Shown piece by piece: positions 1 through 10,877 of a stretch of DNA of 64,000 nucleotides; the first letter of the stretch is position 1; each line of letters opens with the position of its first letter. The notes under the pieces are model-generated. The model searched no databases. It was given only the letters and a program-made list of their open reading frames with translations, and was not told the DNA's origin. The stretch spans positions 53,224,001 through 53,288,000 of the forward strand of contig JAZBRS010000020.1 of the NCBI GenBank assembly GCA_037176725.1, written 5' to 3'. The translations under genes were made by a program, and so were the position numbers. This DNA comes from Posidonia oceanica. Its lineage: Eukaryota; Streptophyta; Magnoliopsida; Alismatales; Posidoniaceae.

Positions 1-830
1 ATCGCCATGCACACGTAGCTTCTGTGCCTCATGCTCAAGCGCAACCTTCAATCCCAGAATGCATGCCTCATATTCTGCTTCATTATTAGAGCATTTGAAG
101 GTCAGCTTCCTTGCAAAGGGGATCATTTGCCCCTGTGGCGTGGTCAGCACCGCGCCTATGCCTCGATCCTTCTTGTTGACAGCGCCATCAAAGTAGAGCT
201 GCCAATGCTCTAAGTCTTCAGGGTCCTCCTCAGCATCTTCCATTGCAAAAAGGATGTCCTCATCCGAGAACTGCATTTGGAGAGGCTGGTATTCAGGCAA
301 AGGAAAGTCTGCAAGGTGGTCTGCCATGGCTTGGCCCTTCATGGCTCGCTGCGTGATAAAGGTGATGTCGTACTAAGACAACAGCACCTGCCACTTGACG
401 CATCTAACTATCATTGCTGGTTTCTGAAAGAGGAACTTAATGGGGTCATGTCGGCATAGGAGCCGGACTGGATACGCCATCATGTAGTGCCTTAGCTTCT
501 GTGCAACCCAGAAGAGGGATAAGCAGGTCTTCTCCATTGTGCTATACCTGGCTTCGCAATCATTGAATTTCTTGCTCAGGTAATAAGTTGCATGCTCCTT
601 TCTACCAGATTCATCATACTGGCCCAAGACGGCGTCCATGGAATGCTGGGTGGTAGAGAGGTAGAGAAGCAGAGGTCTCCCCAGCGTGGGAGGGACCAAC
701 ACAGGAGGCTTGGTCTGAAGCTGCTTAATCTTGTCAAAGGCGACCTGGCACTCTTCGCTCCAGTTAATCTATACATTCTTCTTCAGGAGCTTGAAGATCG
801 GTTCGCATATAGGTGTGAGCTACTCAATGA
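1..830 (-). pseudogene. A1 RNase H, linker and archaeal-type RNase H
   Basis: Minus-strand translation from about 700 to 373 gives the RT-linked RNase H (PLLLYLS, YYLSKKF, MEKTCLSLFWVAQKLRHY), which removes the RNA template during reverse transcription. After a linker of about 170 bases a second RNase H begins near 212 with LYFDGA and continues to the window edge with the conserved NNEAEYEA block. These carry an Asp and the Glu expected of an RNase H active site. The reading frame changes at about 830, where A1 lacks about 31 bases present in A2 (near 57850). The domain is cut by the window edge. Confidence 0.8.
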
Positions 831-1900
831 ACTGACTGATGTACTGCAGCCGTTCGAGCAGGCATGTCCACGATGGCTTTTGCCTTCATCAGGTCCACTT
901 CAATCCCCCTCTGGCTAACAATGTGGCCTAGGAGCTTGCCAGAAGATACCCCAAATACGCATTTGCTGGGGTTGAGGCGCAACTTGTACTTTCTTAAGCG
1001 GTCAAAGAGCTTCCTTAAGCAGGCAAGGTGGTCCTCAGGCTCTTTGGTCTTGGCAATCATATCATCCACGTATACCTTAACTTCTTGATGCATGAGGTCA
1101 TGGAAAAGTGCAGTCATGGCCCTCTGATAGGTTGCGCCAGCATTTTTCAGCCCAAATGGCATAACTTGATAGCAGAAGACCCCCCAAGGGGTGATGAATG
1201 ATGTTTTCTCCATATCCTCCTCTGCCATTCTGATCTGGTTATAGCCAGAGAAGCCGTCCATAAAAGAGAGCATCTTGTGCCCTGCAGTGCTATCGACCAG
1301 GATGTCAATGTGCAGTAGTGGAAAATCATCCTTGGGACTTGCCTTGTTCAGGTCCCGATAATCGATGCACATGCGAACTCGTCCGTCTTTCTTGGGCACA
1401 GGGACGACATTTGCAAGCCATTCAGGGTAAAGGATGACCTTGAGGAAGTTAACATTGTGCTGCTTCATGATCTCTTCTTTGATCATAAGTAGCCACTGCG
1501 GTCGCCATCGCCTTAGCTTCTGCTTTACTGGCCTTGCATCTGGGTCTAAGGGCAGGTTATGCACAACTATTTCAATGTCGAGGCCAACCATATCCTCGTA
1601 GCTCCAGGCGAAGACATCCGCATACTCCTTCAAGAATGCGATGAATTCTGCTCTAGCTTGGGGCGACAGAAGGGCGCTAATGCGGACCTCTCTGACTTCT
1701 TCTACTGTGCCAATGCCGACAACCTTTGTCTCCTCCTCGACATGGAGGTTGGGGCTTTCTGGATCGTCGTCATGGGGCCGGAACTCAAGTGATGGTTCAT
1801 CATTCTCATCTTCGCCTGCATCATCCTCCTCTTCATATGCAATAAGCTTTGAGAGGACCTCCTTCTCAAAGGTGGGGTCTAAGATATCGAAGGAGTGCAA
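824..1900 (-). pseudogene. A1 reverse transcriptase with upstream acidic linker
   Basis: A frame of 358 residues. The first 130 residues are an acidic, low-complexity linker (EEEDDAGEDEND); a typical Ty3/gypsy RT follows, with LRRWRPQW, EWLANVVPVPKKDGRVRMC, DYRDLNKASPKDDFPL, LSFMDGFSGYNQI, MPFGLKNAGATYQRAM and the catalytic YVDDM. It copies the element RNA into DNA in the cytoplasmic particle. The palm, fingers and start of the connection are intact. The frame then fails at about 864 through the 31-base deletion seen against A2. Stops separate it from the protease upstream, so it cannot form a polyprotein today. Confidence 0.9.
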
Positions 1901-3612
1901 GTGTTCTGCTGCTTGGCCCTAGTGATGCTTCAGGATGGTCACGCAAACTTGAGTGTTTTTATACCCTCGACGCGCGACCTCTGTTATGGCAAGCTCCTCA
2001 GCTAGTTCTGCCTGCTCTGACTCGGCTGATTCTGTTAATTCTGCTGCTGCTGACTGTATTGGGGCTAACTGTGCTGCTGCCTGTGTGGGGGTTGTGTATT
2101 GTATTGCTTGCTTCTATGCTGCTGGTGCCTGCTGTGCTATCGCCTGTGCATGTTGTGCCGCTACCGATGCATGTTGTATTGCCGCTACTTATGCATATTG
2201 CTCTGCTGCTACTGGTGCATGTTGCTCTACTACTACTAAATGTTGCTCTACATCTACTGCATGTTGCTCTGCATGGGACTCTGCATGGTGCTCTGCATGG
2301 GACTCTGCATGCATAGCGACTCTGCATGGTGCTCTGCATGGGACTCTGCATGGAGCTCTACATGGGGCTCTGCATGGGACTCTGCATGGGACTCTACATG
2401 GGACTCTGCATGTTGTACCATCACTACTTGCTGTGCTACTGGTGCTACCTGTGGTGCTAATGCTGCGGGTATCTGCTATGTTGTTGCGTCTGCATGCTCT
2501 AGCACGCTTGCCAAGGATACATCAGGCCGGCAGCTGATCAAGGTACTACCGCCTGCTGCATTGTTCAAGTGTGGCATGTGCTGCACGAACCATCAAGACT
2601 CACTCCCTGGCTGCAGGTTGGTCTGCTCATCTGGTCTGACAAGTGCCTCTAGTGCTAGATCCTCCTCTAGAATCATGATAGAGGGATCTGTGACCACGGC
2701 CTTCCCCTTCTTCTGCGCAGTCTCATGCTCTGCCACGTCTAGTGCCAGTGACGCGAGCTGCTCTTGGAATAATTGCTCCAAGTCTCCCATAGAGAAATCA
2801 ATCTGGGCACCAGTAGCCGCTCTTGCCTCCTCATCCAAGGGTGAGTCGACGTAGTAAGCGACTGCCGGACTTGCGGCTGGCCCTAGCTCGACTGCTAGGC
2901 TTTCTGCTGCTTCGGGCATCTGCTTTGCTGCTGCTAGGTATGCTACCAGGATCACTGCTGCTGCTGGCGGGGAGGCACAACTACTCTTCTGAGGTGCCAA
3001 TGGCTGGGCGGCCATGCTTGGGGATGAAACGCCGGTGCCCATGGGTGACAGTGGTGGTCTCCCAGTAGCAGCGGCGAGAATCTTCCCTATAGCAAGATCT
3101 GCTGAGGCTGACAGCGGTGTGCCTGACTGAGCCGCTTGGCTTGCTTTCGGCGCTATCAATGATGCGGGCGGAGTCATGCTGTCGCCTGATCCAACTGACT
3201 GTGCCGCCTGAGAAAGTGATTTCCATGCCGGTGCAGTTGCGGCCACAGGCTGACTGTCGAATAATGCCGAAGGGCGTGCTTCTGACTCTGGTGCTACAGC
3301 TGCGACTGTCGGCCACTTTGGTGATGCTGCAGGAAGAGGGGAAACTATTAGCCCCACCCTAGGGTTTGCCAATTCTACTGCTTCATTAGTAAGTGCCAGG
3401 CAAACTGATCGGGACGCAGTCACGCTAAGTTGGTCCTTGCTGCTGGTTGGGGCTGCCTCAATTATACCAGACTCCTCCTCATCTGAGTAATAGTCCTCGA
3501 TGCAGACCCATTCTTCTTCTAGCAGCTGGGAACTTGGGCATGACGCCTGCTGCGCTGAGGCTTCACTGCTGTTAGATCCCAGGATACTTGCACTGGTGAA
3601 GTTAGTGAGGTC
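1901..3612 (-). pseudogene. A1 low-complexity region between G-patch and RT
   Basis: This stretch lies where family A pol has a long Ala/Ser/Pro/Val-rich linker. A frame at 3423-2593 (minus) contains AYYVDSPLDEEARAATGAQIDFSMGDLEQLFQEQL. The same block occurs in A2 near 59530-59430 (AYYVDSPSDEEEGATAEAQVD). No enzyme motif is visible. From 1950 to 2560 the sequence becomes a simple repeat of TGCTG and CTCTGCATGG units that are much longer than in A2. The long open frames here on both strands are a side effect of low complexity. Confidence 0.6.
2269..2415. repeat. 12-bp minisatellite in A1 pol linker
   Basis: About 12 tandem copies of a 12-base unit close to CTCTGCATGGGA with A/G and C/T variants (CTCTGCATGGTG, CTCTACATGGGA). 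A2 has no such array at the matching place, so it grew by slippage after the two copies separated. Confidence 0.8.
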
Positions 3613-4400
3613 CTACAGGATAGCCATCCTCTGATCCTTGGGCAGCATGCATCTGTCTTTACTGGACTGCAGATCATATCCAAGGCCTTCAGAGTCTCTT
3701 CGCTCTGCTGCTCTGAATGGCTCAGCGATTCCCTGGCCATATCGCCCGAGTGGCGCTCCCTTGACATAGCCCCATTTGTGACAAACATTTTCGACCATCC
3801 GGAAGGGGTTGCTGTGAACGGCTAAGGAGTTGACACATTCAAGATCGGGTACAAAGGTAACTGGCTCGCACCGATTAACTCGATACAAAGCAGCTGAAAG
3901 TTCAGGGTCAAAAGGGATAGTATGCAAAGAGATGGGTGCAACCGCCTCGATCCGCTCCTTCTCGAAGTTTCCGGCATTACAATGATAACATCGTTGCCGT
4001 GGCGAAACTTGATCATGCGGTGGAGGGTCGAGGGGATGACCTGATGCTTGTGAAGCCAAGGGCGCCCAAGCAGGAAATTAAAGTTCGGCTCCAAGTCAAC
4101 AATGTAGAACTCCACATCGAAGGTGACCGGGCCAATGATCAAAGGAATAATCAGAATCCCTAGAGCGTCATGGTGCGTATTATCAAAAGCTATCATTCCC
4201 TTTATCGCCGGAGTGATATCCTCAGCTTTGAATCCGAGCCTGGTTGCAGTGCGCAACGGACAGACATTAAGGCCTGACCTGTTATCAACCAGCGATAAGG
4301 GAATGCGGAAGTTTTTGTATTGCACTGTGACAAACAAGGGTTGGTTATGATTAATCCTGGCCAGAGGCAGCTCATCACTCGTGAAAGAGATGAACTATGG
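3613..4400 (-). pseudogene. A1 retropepsin-like protease followed by G-patch
   Basis: The frame 4337-3822 holds the aspartic protease region of the Tat type: LVDNRSGLNVCPLRTA, AFDNTHHDALGILIIPL and LLGRPWLHKHQVIPSTLHRM. The single catalytic Asp is kept, but the usual D-[ST]-G is disturbed (DNRSG). A second frame, 4059-3613, continues with KWGYVKGAPLGRYGQGI and ERRDSEGLGYDL, a G-patch (glycine-rich nucleic-acid-binding motif) of the kind that follows the protease in some retroelements. A frameshift at about 3950 separates the two. The protease would cleave Gag-Pol in the particle. The same order occurs in A2 at 61588-60404. Confidence 0.8.
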
Positions 4401-5336
4401 CTCCGTGATAACGCCAACCATGCTTTCTAGGGCCGCAGGTTCTAAGCCTTGGGACACACGGGCAACCTGGAACACTCGGAGAAAAGCCTCACGGTGTTCG
4501 GAAGAGGAGTCAATAAGGTCCCAAATGGAAATATCGGCTTTAACCCTCCTAAGCTGGGAAGTGATGTCAGTTTTGTGGTGCGACTTTCTGGCAGTAGGAG
4601 GGGGGCTCTAGGAGTTGGCTCTACCGGGCTAGGTGCATGGGGTTGGCTTGATGCTGGGGGTGCTGTGGGCTGGCTAACAGGTAGGGGTGCTACTGGCTGG
4701 CTTGCTGGTGGAGGTGCAGTGGGTGCTGGACGGTTGGGCCTTACCACCGGTGCTGCAGGCTGGTATACCCTCCCCGATCGCATGACTTCTGCGCACATTT
4801 CCATGGCGTAGTCATAGGGCATGAGATGGGGGTCCCTGGTTAGGTCAATAACCGTAGGGGCCCGTGCTTTGAGCACAAGAGGGGCTACCAGAGGGTTGGT
4901 TGGGTAATAGGGCGAGGGTTGTTGGTGCTGGTAGGTTGCTGGAGGCCCTCGCTGGGACCAAGCTAACAGGCTGACTGGGGGCCTACCTAAATGGGAGGTT
5001 GGGGTCTAGGCCTGAGGTCTGGCTTGAAGGTACACAGGGGCAGAAGCCTGAGGATGCATGGTAGGGCGAGCGGCGGAGCGCCCCGACCTGGCACGCGGTC
5101 GGATCATATGGACTCCCGACTTAGAGCCGGCAACGGCGGCACGATACAGAGCTAGAGGGAAGGGCTCCAAGACATCATGAATGAGCTCGGAGGGGCCTAC
5201 TATAGACATAGCAGGCCCGGAGGGGGAGAGAGAAAAGATTCCTGAGGTCCCCACGCCTTCCGGATTGGGATGCTCTGGGAGAGGCTGGTGGACAATGCTG
5301 GGATGAGGGGGTGCTAATGCTGATGCAGGGGCTAAT
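4401..5336 (-). pseudogene. A1 gag-pro linker, 5' truncated
   Basis: Minus-strand frames at 4876-4442 and 5336-5006 match the region between gag and protease in A2 (61588-61200 and 62030-61640). Shared blocks are MCAEVMRSGRVY and SGVHMIRPRA. The part nearest the protease is rich in Pro, Ala and Gln. No enzyme motif is seen. The gag capsid and zinc finger that precede this region in A2 are missing, because A1 stops at 5336. Confidence 0.7.
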
Positions 5337-5337
5337 G

Positions 5338-6341
5338 CTTCATGCTTTGTGCGCATTTTGGATTCCTTAGACCCACACTTTCTTCTTTGGGGGCTGTGAA
5401 ATGACTATTCTGGTGGAGGAAGTTCAGAGCCTCCTCAGCGCTTCCCAACCTAGGATTCCTTGGTTGGATGTTGATATTCCGCTGCCCTATGGAGAAGCTG
5501 ACATGTTAGGGCTTCTTACTCGTGTTTTTACAGCTTCACCCACCTATCCTGTGCTTATAGGCCGCCGACTTGATTTGGTGCATCTGTATTACAGCTTCCT
5601 TTGGATTCAAGATTCCGCCTCTGAAGCTCAATTGAAGGTCTATTTGCATGTGCTGATTGGGGGCCTCACTCTATTTGTCACCAAAGGCTTTACCTTGGAT
5701 GTGTACCATGCTGAGTTCCTTGTGGGGCTTACTGAATCGTGCTGGCATTCCCCCTCAGTGGCATTCTTGCAGCGACATATATTGGCTTGATGAGTGTTGC
5801 AGCCGGTAGGGATTTTATGGGCCCTCCTTTCCTTCTTTCCAGGTGGTTGAGCATGCACCTCCCGAGGATTGGTCTTGCAAAGACGAATTTCATTGAAGAA
5901 CGGGTTTGTCTTCTGTCCCCGGCTCTTGTCAGTGTATATACCAGCTCCATGTAGTATGGTCACAAACACCAAGTGCGAGGGCTTCCAGTCGAGCTAGAGC
6001 TGATCGAGCCCACCCATTTTGTCGTGTATAACTCACACCGTTGTTATGAGATGGTGGGGCACAAGAAAGATGTACCGCCTCTACTAAGCTCTATCCCTCG
6101 TATCTGGACTCAGGAGCATGGTTCGCCGACTAATGCAGTGATGGTGTATTATATCTGTGCCCTGTGGACCACCTTGGAGCGCCATGATCACTCAGACAGG
6201 ACTCTCTTCACTCCTTTGACCTGCTGTCTACTCCGAGAAGATGCACACTCGAACTGGTATTCTAAGCTATTACCCAAGCCCAATGAGTGGGTTGAGGAGA
6301 CCGGCATGCTGCGCAAAAAGAGGAAGAGGCCAATTAAATAG
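5338..6341 (+). pseudogene. Gene D, B1 copy: antisense plant mobile domain (PMD) gene, 5' truncated
   Basis: Plus-strand, opposite to the gag-pol of its host element B1. It begins in mid-gene at the junction with A1 (about 5337) with the block CAFWSP and CEMTILVEEV, which resembles the W-P-x-H and 'ELTxTLEDV' core of the plant mobile domain (aminotransferase-like) superfamily. One frame covers 5401-5790. A frameshift near 5768 and a stop near 5953 break it, and the last frame 5973-6341 ends with a basic tail (KKRKRPIK). The full copies start about 370 codon-bases earlier and have one intron (see 29529 and 48892). The role of PMD proteins inside retrotransposons is not known; some host PMD proteins act in gene silencing. 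Confidence 0.7.
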
Positions 6342-7104
6342 GCATATCTTGTAGTTCATTTCATTTTTGGACCATGTATTTTTATTTTTCAAGGAAATAA
6401 AAATCTCTTTCTTATTTCATCTCTATTCACATGCTTTGGACTATGTTGAATTTAGAAATACTCCCTGGTGGCTTTGGCATTGGATCAAGAGCCCTTTATC
6501 AGAATTCTGCAGCTTAAGTCACTGTTAAAACGTAAGATGCCTGATATCCTACGTCTAACATTCCTCTGTTGGTCGTTATGCGTTGGACATGGTGCGTCCA
6601 ACGTTGGTCGCTGAGATTGGCTCGTTTAATGCCTCTGAATGATTTTTCTGCACAATCTTGGCAAATTTGTTATTCCATCTAGGGTTATTATTGCCCCTAG
6701 TCCAAAGTGACCTTTGAAAACTCTGAAATGACCTTAACATAATGAAATCAAAATGGCTTTTGAAAACTTAGGCATAACCTACATACAATGCATACTTTGA
6801 ACAATCTTAATGTAATGAAAAAGAATGCCTTAATGCAATGGAAAATTAAAAGGAAAAAACTTAGGTTTTGGATAACAAGCATTGGCCTCAGCTTTGTTGT
6901 CTAAAGATGATATGCTTGACAAGGGACTGTTTCTTCTTGAGATTCCAGTCTTAGCTCGTAGGCGAATACCAAATGACCGTTCTGAATAGGAGAGGTCAAG
7001 TACGACGTGGAGTCGTAAAATTTCCTAGATTTTTGCATCATCGGCCTTGCTTGTTATCAGTTTCATGAGGTGATATTGGTTGGGTAGATTTTACCCTACT
7101 TTCT
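6342..7104. other. B1 non-coding spacer after gene D
   Basis: No gene seen. It matches the spacers at 30875-31640 (B2) and 50236-50660 (B4) in order: an AATAAA-type signal soon after gene D (GGAAATAAAAATC near 6390), 'CTCCCTGGTGGCTTTGGCATTGG'-like text, a palindrome cluster at 6523-6634, then 'CATCTAGGG' and 'CCTAGTCCAAAGTGAC' blocks. It is the 3' flank of antisense gene D and at the same time the 3' untranslated part of the B1 transcript. Confidence 0.6.
6523..6634. promoter_or_regulatory. AACGTT palindrome cluster (B1, after gene D)
   Basis: Contains TTAAAACGTAAGATGC, ACGTCTAACATT, TATGCGTTGGAC and GCGTCCAACGTTGGTCGC. The last is an 18-base near-perfect palindrome centred on AACGTT. Same position and spacing as clusters at 31053 and 50425. 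Function unknown. Confidence 0.6.
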
Positions 7105-7312
7105 ATTTTTGAATTTTTTATCTTTTTGTTTTTTGGCTTTTTTTGGTTTTATCATTTTTTTTGGATTTTTTTTTTGGTTTTATAACTTTTTTGGATTTTT
7201 GGTTTTATCATTTTTTTTTTTTGGATTTTTGGTTTTATATATATTTTTTTGGATTTTTGGTTTTATAATTTTTTTGGATCTTTGGTTTTATAATTTTTTT
7301 GGATTTTTGTAG
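7105..7312. repeat. T-rich tandem array (GGATTTTTGGTTTTAT units), B1
   Basis: Irregular 22-30 base units of the type TTTTTTGGATTTTTGGTTTTAT, about eight copies. On the element strand it reads as an A-rich tract of ATAAAACCAAAAATCC units between the integrase and antisense gene D. B2 has a sister array at 31655-31885 with a different unit sequence, so the array evolves quickly. Confidence 0.8.
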
Positions 7313-7949
7313 GAGAAGAAAAATCTTCTAAGAAATTGGGAAACAGGAGATCTCATGGCTAGAAAACCTTGACAGTTTGGTCCCTTGTACATCTCAAAGT
7401 CAGAAGATACCTCGGGCTTGCTTTGGCACCTAGCTGCCCTTAGACCTAGGCTTCTGCCCCTTGCCTCTAAATGTACAGTGCAGGATGTGGGTGGAAGGAA
7501 GGTCAATGTCCTATCCTAAGATTTCAGCTAAAGATTTGAAGCCTATACCCCTCCCAGTTCAAGGTTAATTCCTACTGCACCTAGTATTTTCCCAGCTTTT
7601 CAGTTTTGACTCTTGGACAGCTTCATTGCTACCTTCTTTTCCACTCTCTTTCTTTTCTTGCACATGGACATGTTCTTTGCTGTCTTCTTTTCTTTCTTCT
7701 TTTCTAGGTATTTTGGCAAGTAGTCTCACCCCATTTGAGTACTCGGCCAATGGATACTCGTTCCTTGACGGACCAAGACACTCTTCTATTTGGTACACTC
7801 CCCTCTTTTCTGCGCTTCTAAGTTTTGACCTTAGATGCCTACCCGATTTGTACTAGGGTAACGTGTCTGACTCAAGGGGTGTGTGTGGCCTTGTTGTTCA
7901 TGAACTGGAAGGGGGCTCCTTAGGGTTTTGCCTCTATCTCAGTGTTGAA
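7313..7949. other. B1 non-coding spacer between T-rich array and integrase
   Basis: No gene seen. The stretch matches 31886-32640 of B2 closely (for example 'TTGCTTTGGCACCTA', 'TAGGGTAACG'), so it is an original part of family B. Short open frames on both strands are not shared between the copies and are not supported. Confidence 0.6.
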
Positions 7950-9270
7950 TCATTTCCCTTCTTCTCCCACAAAGTGTTTGTGAGGTGAGGCAAAGGCATG
8001 ACTCCTAGGCTTCAAAAAGCAGTAGGTCCTCAAGCATGGGTAATCTAATGGCTCAGCGTACATGTAAGGGTAGTACCTCTTGAGGTGCAGTGTATTCCAG
8101 GGATATTCAAGCCTAGTGCCATCCTCTTTGACCAAACAATAAGCATTACCCAGATATGCCTCAACCACCAAGTACGGTCCTTCCAAATTCGGTCTCAATT
8201 TCCCATGCTTGTGAGCAAGGATCCCTTTAAGCACCCATTCACCAATATTGAATTTACGTTCAATTGCCTTCTTTTTATAAGCTCTTGCAAGTCGTTCTTG
8301 GTAGAGGCGTGCATGCTCAGCTGCTTGCAACTGCTTTTCATCTAGCAAATCTAACTGTAGACTTAATAATTGCCTCTTATCCTTGGCATTTATCTCATCA
8401 TCGAGTTGTATTCTAGATGAGGGGACCATGATCTCAAATGGGACTACTGTCTCCATACCATAACTAAGCACAAATGGGGTTTGACCCGTAGCCGTTCTTA
8501 TGGAGGTTCGATAGGCCCATAAGGTATCAATTAATTTATCTGTCCAATCATGTCCCTTGGCTCCTCCTACCGTTTTCTTAAGGATTCAGATTAACATTTT
8601 ATTAGTAGCTTCAGCTTGCCCATTACCTTGGGGGTAATATGGCGATGAATGATGCAATTCAATATTAAACTTCTTATAGAGCATTTTGAAGTCTTGGGAT
8701 ACGAAGATTGCGCCATTGTCTGCTACTAGTCTCTTTGGAACTTTGAACCTTGAGAGGATATTTTTCCGCACGAACCTGCAAAGATTTGAAGCTTTGGTCT
8801 CGGTGAACGCTTCTGCTTCAACCCATTTGGTAAAGTACTCAGTGGCTGTGAGTATGAACCTATTCTGCTTTTCGGTGTTGAAGGGTCCTACGACATCAAA
8901 TGCCTACATGGAGAAAAGCCATACTGCTTGAGTCGGATTTAACTTTGATGCTGGTGCATGTATTTTGTCTGCATGGATCTAGCACTGCTTGCATCTTCTC
9001 ACCTTGTCTGCACAATCTTCCTCCATTGTGGGCTAGTAGTACCCTCTGCGCAGTATCATTTTTGCCATGAACTGAGAACTGATGTGTCCTCCACATATTC
9101 CTTCATGTATTTCTCCAATGATAACTTCAACCTCCTCGTGAGTGATGCAGTGCAGCTCTATTCCGCTGAAAGATCTTTTGAAAAGGACTTCGGCTCTCAT
9201 GAAGTATCTTGTGGCCATCCTTCTAACCGCCTCTCTGTCTTTTGAAGTTGCATAATTGGGGAAGGTCATG
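7950..9270 (-). pseudogene. B1 integrase
   Basis: Minus-strand. The zinc-binding N-terminus lies near 9170-9000 (IHEGICGGH, then a Cys pair). The catalytic core follows, with AFDVVGPF near 8900, VADNGAIFVSQDF near 8730 and YYPQGNGQAEATNK near 8610: the D, D, E triad is present. The C-terminal region is 8471-7950 (YGMETVVPFEI, RKFNIGEWVLKG, LRPNLEGPYLVVEAYLGNAY, LHLKRYYP). The enzyme inserts element DNA into chromosomes. Stops break it: a TAG replaces the Trp before AFDVVG (B2 has TGG), and another stop follows NKMLI near 8583. About 440 residues in all, as usual for the family. Confidence 0.85.
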
Positions 9271-9905
9271 TCTTGGATGTAGTTCCGGATGTCAAAGAAC
9301 CATGGGTTCCCATCATCTTCTATATTGTAGCAAACTTCAAACTTGGTCGCCTTTGATTCCCCAATTTTCTGTCTAAGCTCCATGGCCCATGGCTTAGTTG
9401 AGTCAATGGAGGATGTCCTGTGTTGCTGTACCATTATTGTTTGCTCCCGTACATTGATGGGGAACTCGATTGAGGAGGCCAATGAAGGAAGAGCATTTGC
9501 TAGCAGGTTATCACTCCGGAGGGTATGGACATACACTACTTGTTGAAATCGGGCCAATAGTAGGCGAGCAATGCCTTTGTACTCTTCTAGCATTGAGTTG
9601 AGGGTTCTATATTTGTTCAGAATTTGCCTTAGAACCAACTAGGAGTCTCCGATGAGTTTTAGCCGCTTTGCCCCTAGCTCTAGTGCTAGGCGTAATCCGA
9701 GAATCAAGGCCTCGTATTCTGTAACATTGTTGGTATTTGTGGCGAAGTTTAGCTGCACAGCTCGAGGGATGAGAACTCCCTCTAGGGTGAGAAGTGCCAC
9801 TCCGATGCCTGCCCCTTGTCTGTTGAACGCTCCATCAAAGTAGAGAGTCCACTGTTGAGTGAGAGACTTTGCAGTTTGTATTTCCAGTATTTCTTCATCG
9901 GGGAA
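9271..9905 (-). pseudogene. B1 archaeal-type RNase H
   Basis: Minus-strand. It starts near 9860 with the LYFDGAF motif, continues through the NNVTEYEALILGLRLALELGA helix and LIGDS, then the second half VLRQILNKYRTLN and LARFQQVVYVHTLRSDNLLA. The Asp-Glu-Asp residues of an RNase H site are present. This second RNase H is the hallmark of the Tat lineage. A stop (TAG, 9639-9641) follows LIGDS; B2 also has a stop at that codon (34218-34220). The tail 9370-9271 is a linker to the integrase. Confidence 0.8.
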
Positions 9906-10877
9906 GTCTGTTTGGACTGGCTGTTAATCTTCTATTGGTAATCCCACCAAATGATCCGTTATGGCTTGCCCATTGACCGCTTTCTGAGATACGTATTGGA
10001 GGTCAAATTCGGTGAAGAGGAGCTACCATCTTGCCAACCTTCCAGAGAGGGCTGGTTTCTCGAACATGTACTTGATTGGATCTATCTTGGCAATGTAACA
10101 AACTTTATGGGCTTGGAAGTAGTGTCTCAGCTTTTGGGAGGCCCATACCAAGGCCAAGCAATGCTTTTCTATGGCTTTGTACTTCTCCTCGTAATCCAAG
10201 AAAGTTCTACTCAGGTAGTAGATAGCCTTTTCCTTCTTTCCATCCTTATCATGTTGGGCCAGCACTACTCCTATTGAAGATGCAATGACTGCCACATAGA
10301 GCTACAAGGGCTTCCCTGATATAGGCACTGATAAGACTGTACGACTCATGAGGTATGCTTTGAGCTCATCAAAAGCTTTCTGCCACCTCTCATCCCAAGC
10401 AAACTCCCTTCCTCCTTTTAATAGCTTATAGAACGGCTTACATCGATCGGCATGTTGTGAGATGAATCTTCTGATGAACTGCAAGCGGTCGATAAGTCCT
10501 CTGAGCTCCTTGATGTTTTGGGGAGGGGACATTTGTGCTATTGCTCTAGCCTTCTGCGGGTCCACCTCAATTCCTCTTTTACTGATGATGAAGCCCAGTA
10601 GCTTCCCAGCAGTTACCCCAAATACGCACTTCTTTGGGTTTATTTTTAGTTGATATTGCCTTGCTCTGCTCAGTACCATTCACAGTGCTTCGAAGTGCCC
10701 TTCCCTTGTCTTTGATTTGACCAGGACGTCATCAACGTACACTTCCATTCAATCGTGCATCATGTCATGGAAGATAGCCATAATTGCTCTCTGATATGTT
10801 GCGTCGACGTTCTTGAGACCAAACAGCATGACTACATAGTAGTATGTCCCCCATGGTGTGTTGAACGATGCCTTCTC
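9906..10877 (-). pseudogene. B1 RT C-terminal half and RT-linked RNase H
   Basis: Minus-strand continuation of the RT. The first part holds YYYVVML, the YVDDVLVKSKT active site near 10735 and, in frame 10679-10302, INPKKCVFGVTAGKLLGFI and RGIEVDPQKARAI, then the connection (LRGLIDRLQFIRRFISQHADRC). The RNase H follows in 10295-10023 (SSIGVVLAQHD, KEKAIYYLSRTFLDYEEKY, HCLALVWASQKLRHYF). Stops lie before YVDD (TGA, near 10750) and between 10302 and 10295. B2 carries the same domains at 35455-34600. Confidence 0.85.

Larger units (their letters stand above)
1..5336 (-). mobile_element. A1: partial Tat-lineage Ty3/gypsy element (family A copy 1)
   Basis: Read on the minus strand from high to low coordinates, this segment has the order gag-pro linker, retropepsin-like domain, G-patch, acidic/low-complexity linker, reverse transcriptase, RNase H and the start of a second, archaeal-type RNase H. 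The dual RNase H marks the Tat lineage of plant Ty3/gypsy elements. The same order and closely similar protein occur in A2 (54981-64000). The copy leaves the window on the left, so its integrase and 3' LTR are not visible. On the right it ends at about 5336, where antisense gene D of element B1 begins in mid-gene; no LTR or target duplication is seen at that joint. Stops and frameshifts throughout show that it is dead. Confidence 0.85.

Noticed and set aside
1953..2854. Cys/Ala-rich frames on the plus strand resembling a cysteine-rich protein
   Set aside because: They follow the TGCTG and CTCTGCATGG simple repeats in the A1 linker and vanish in A2.
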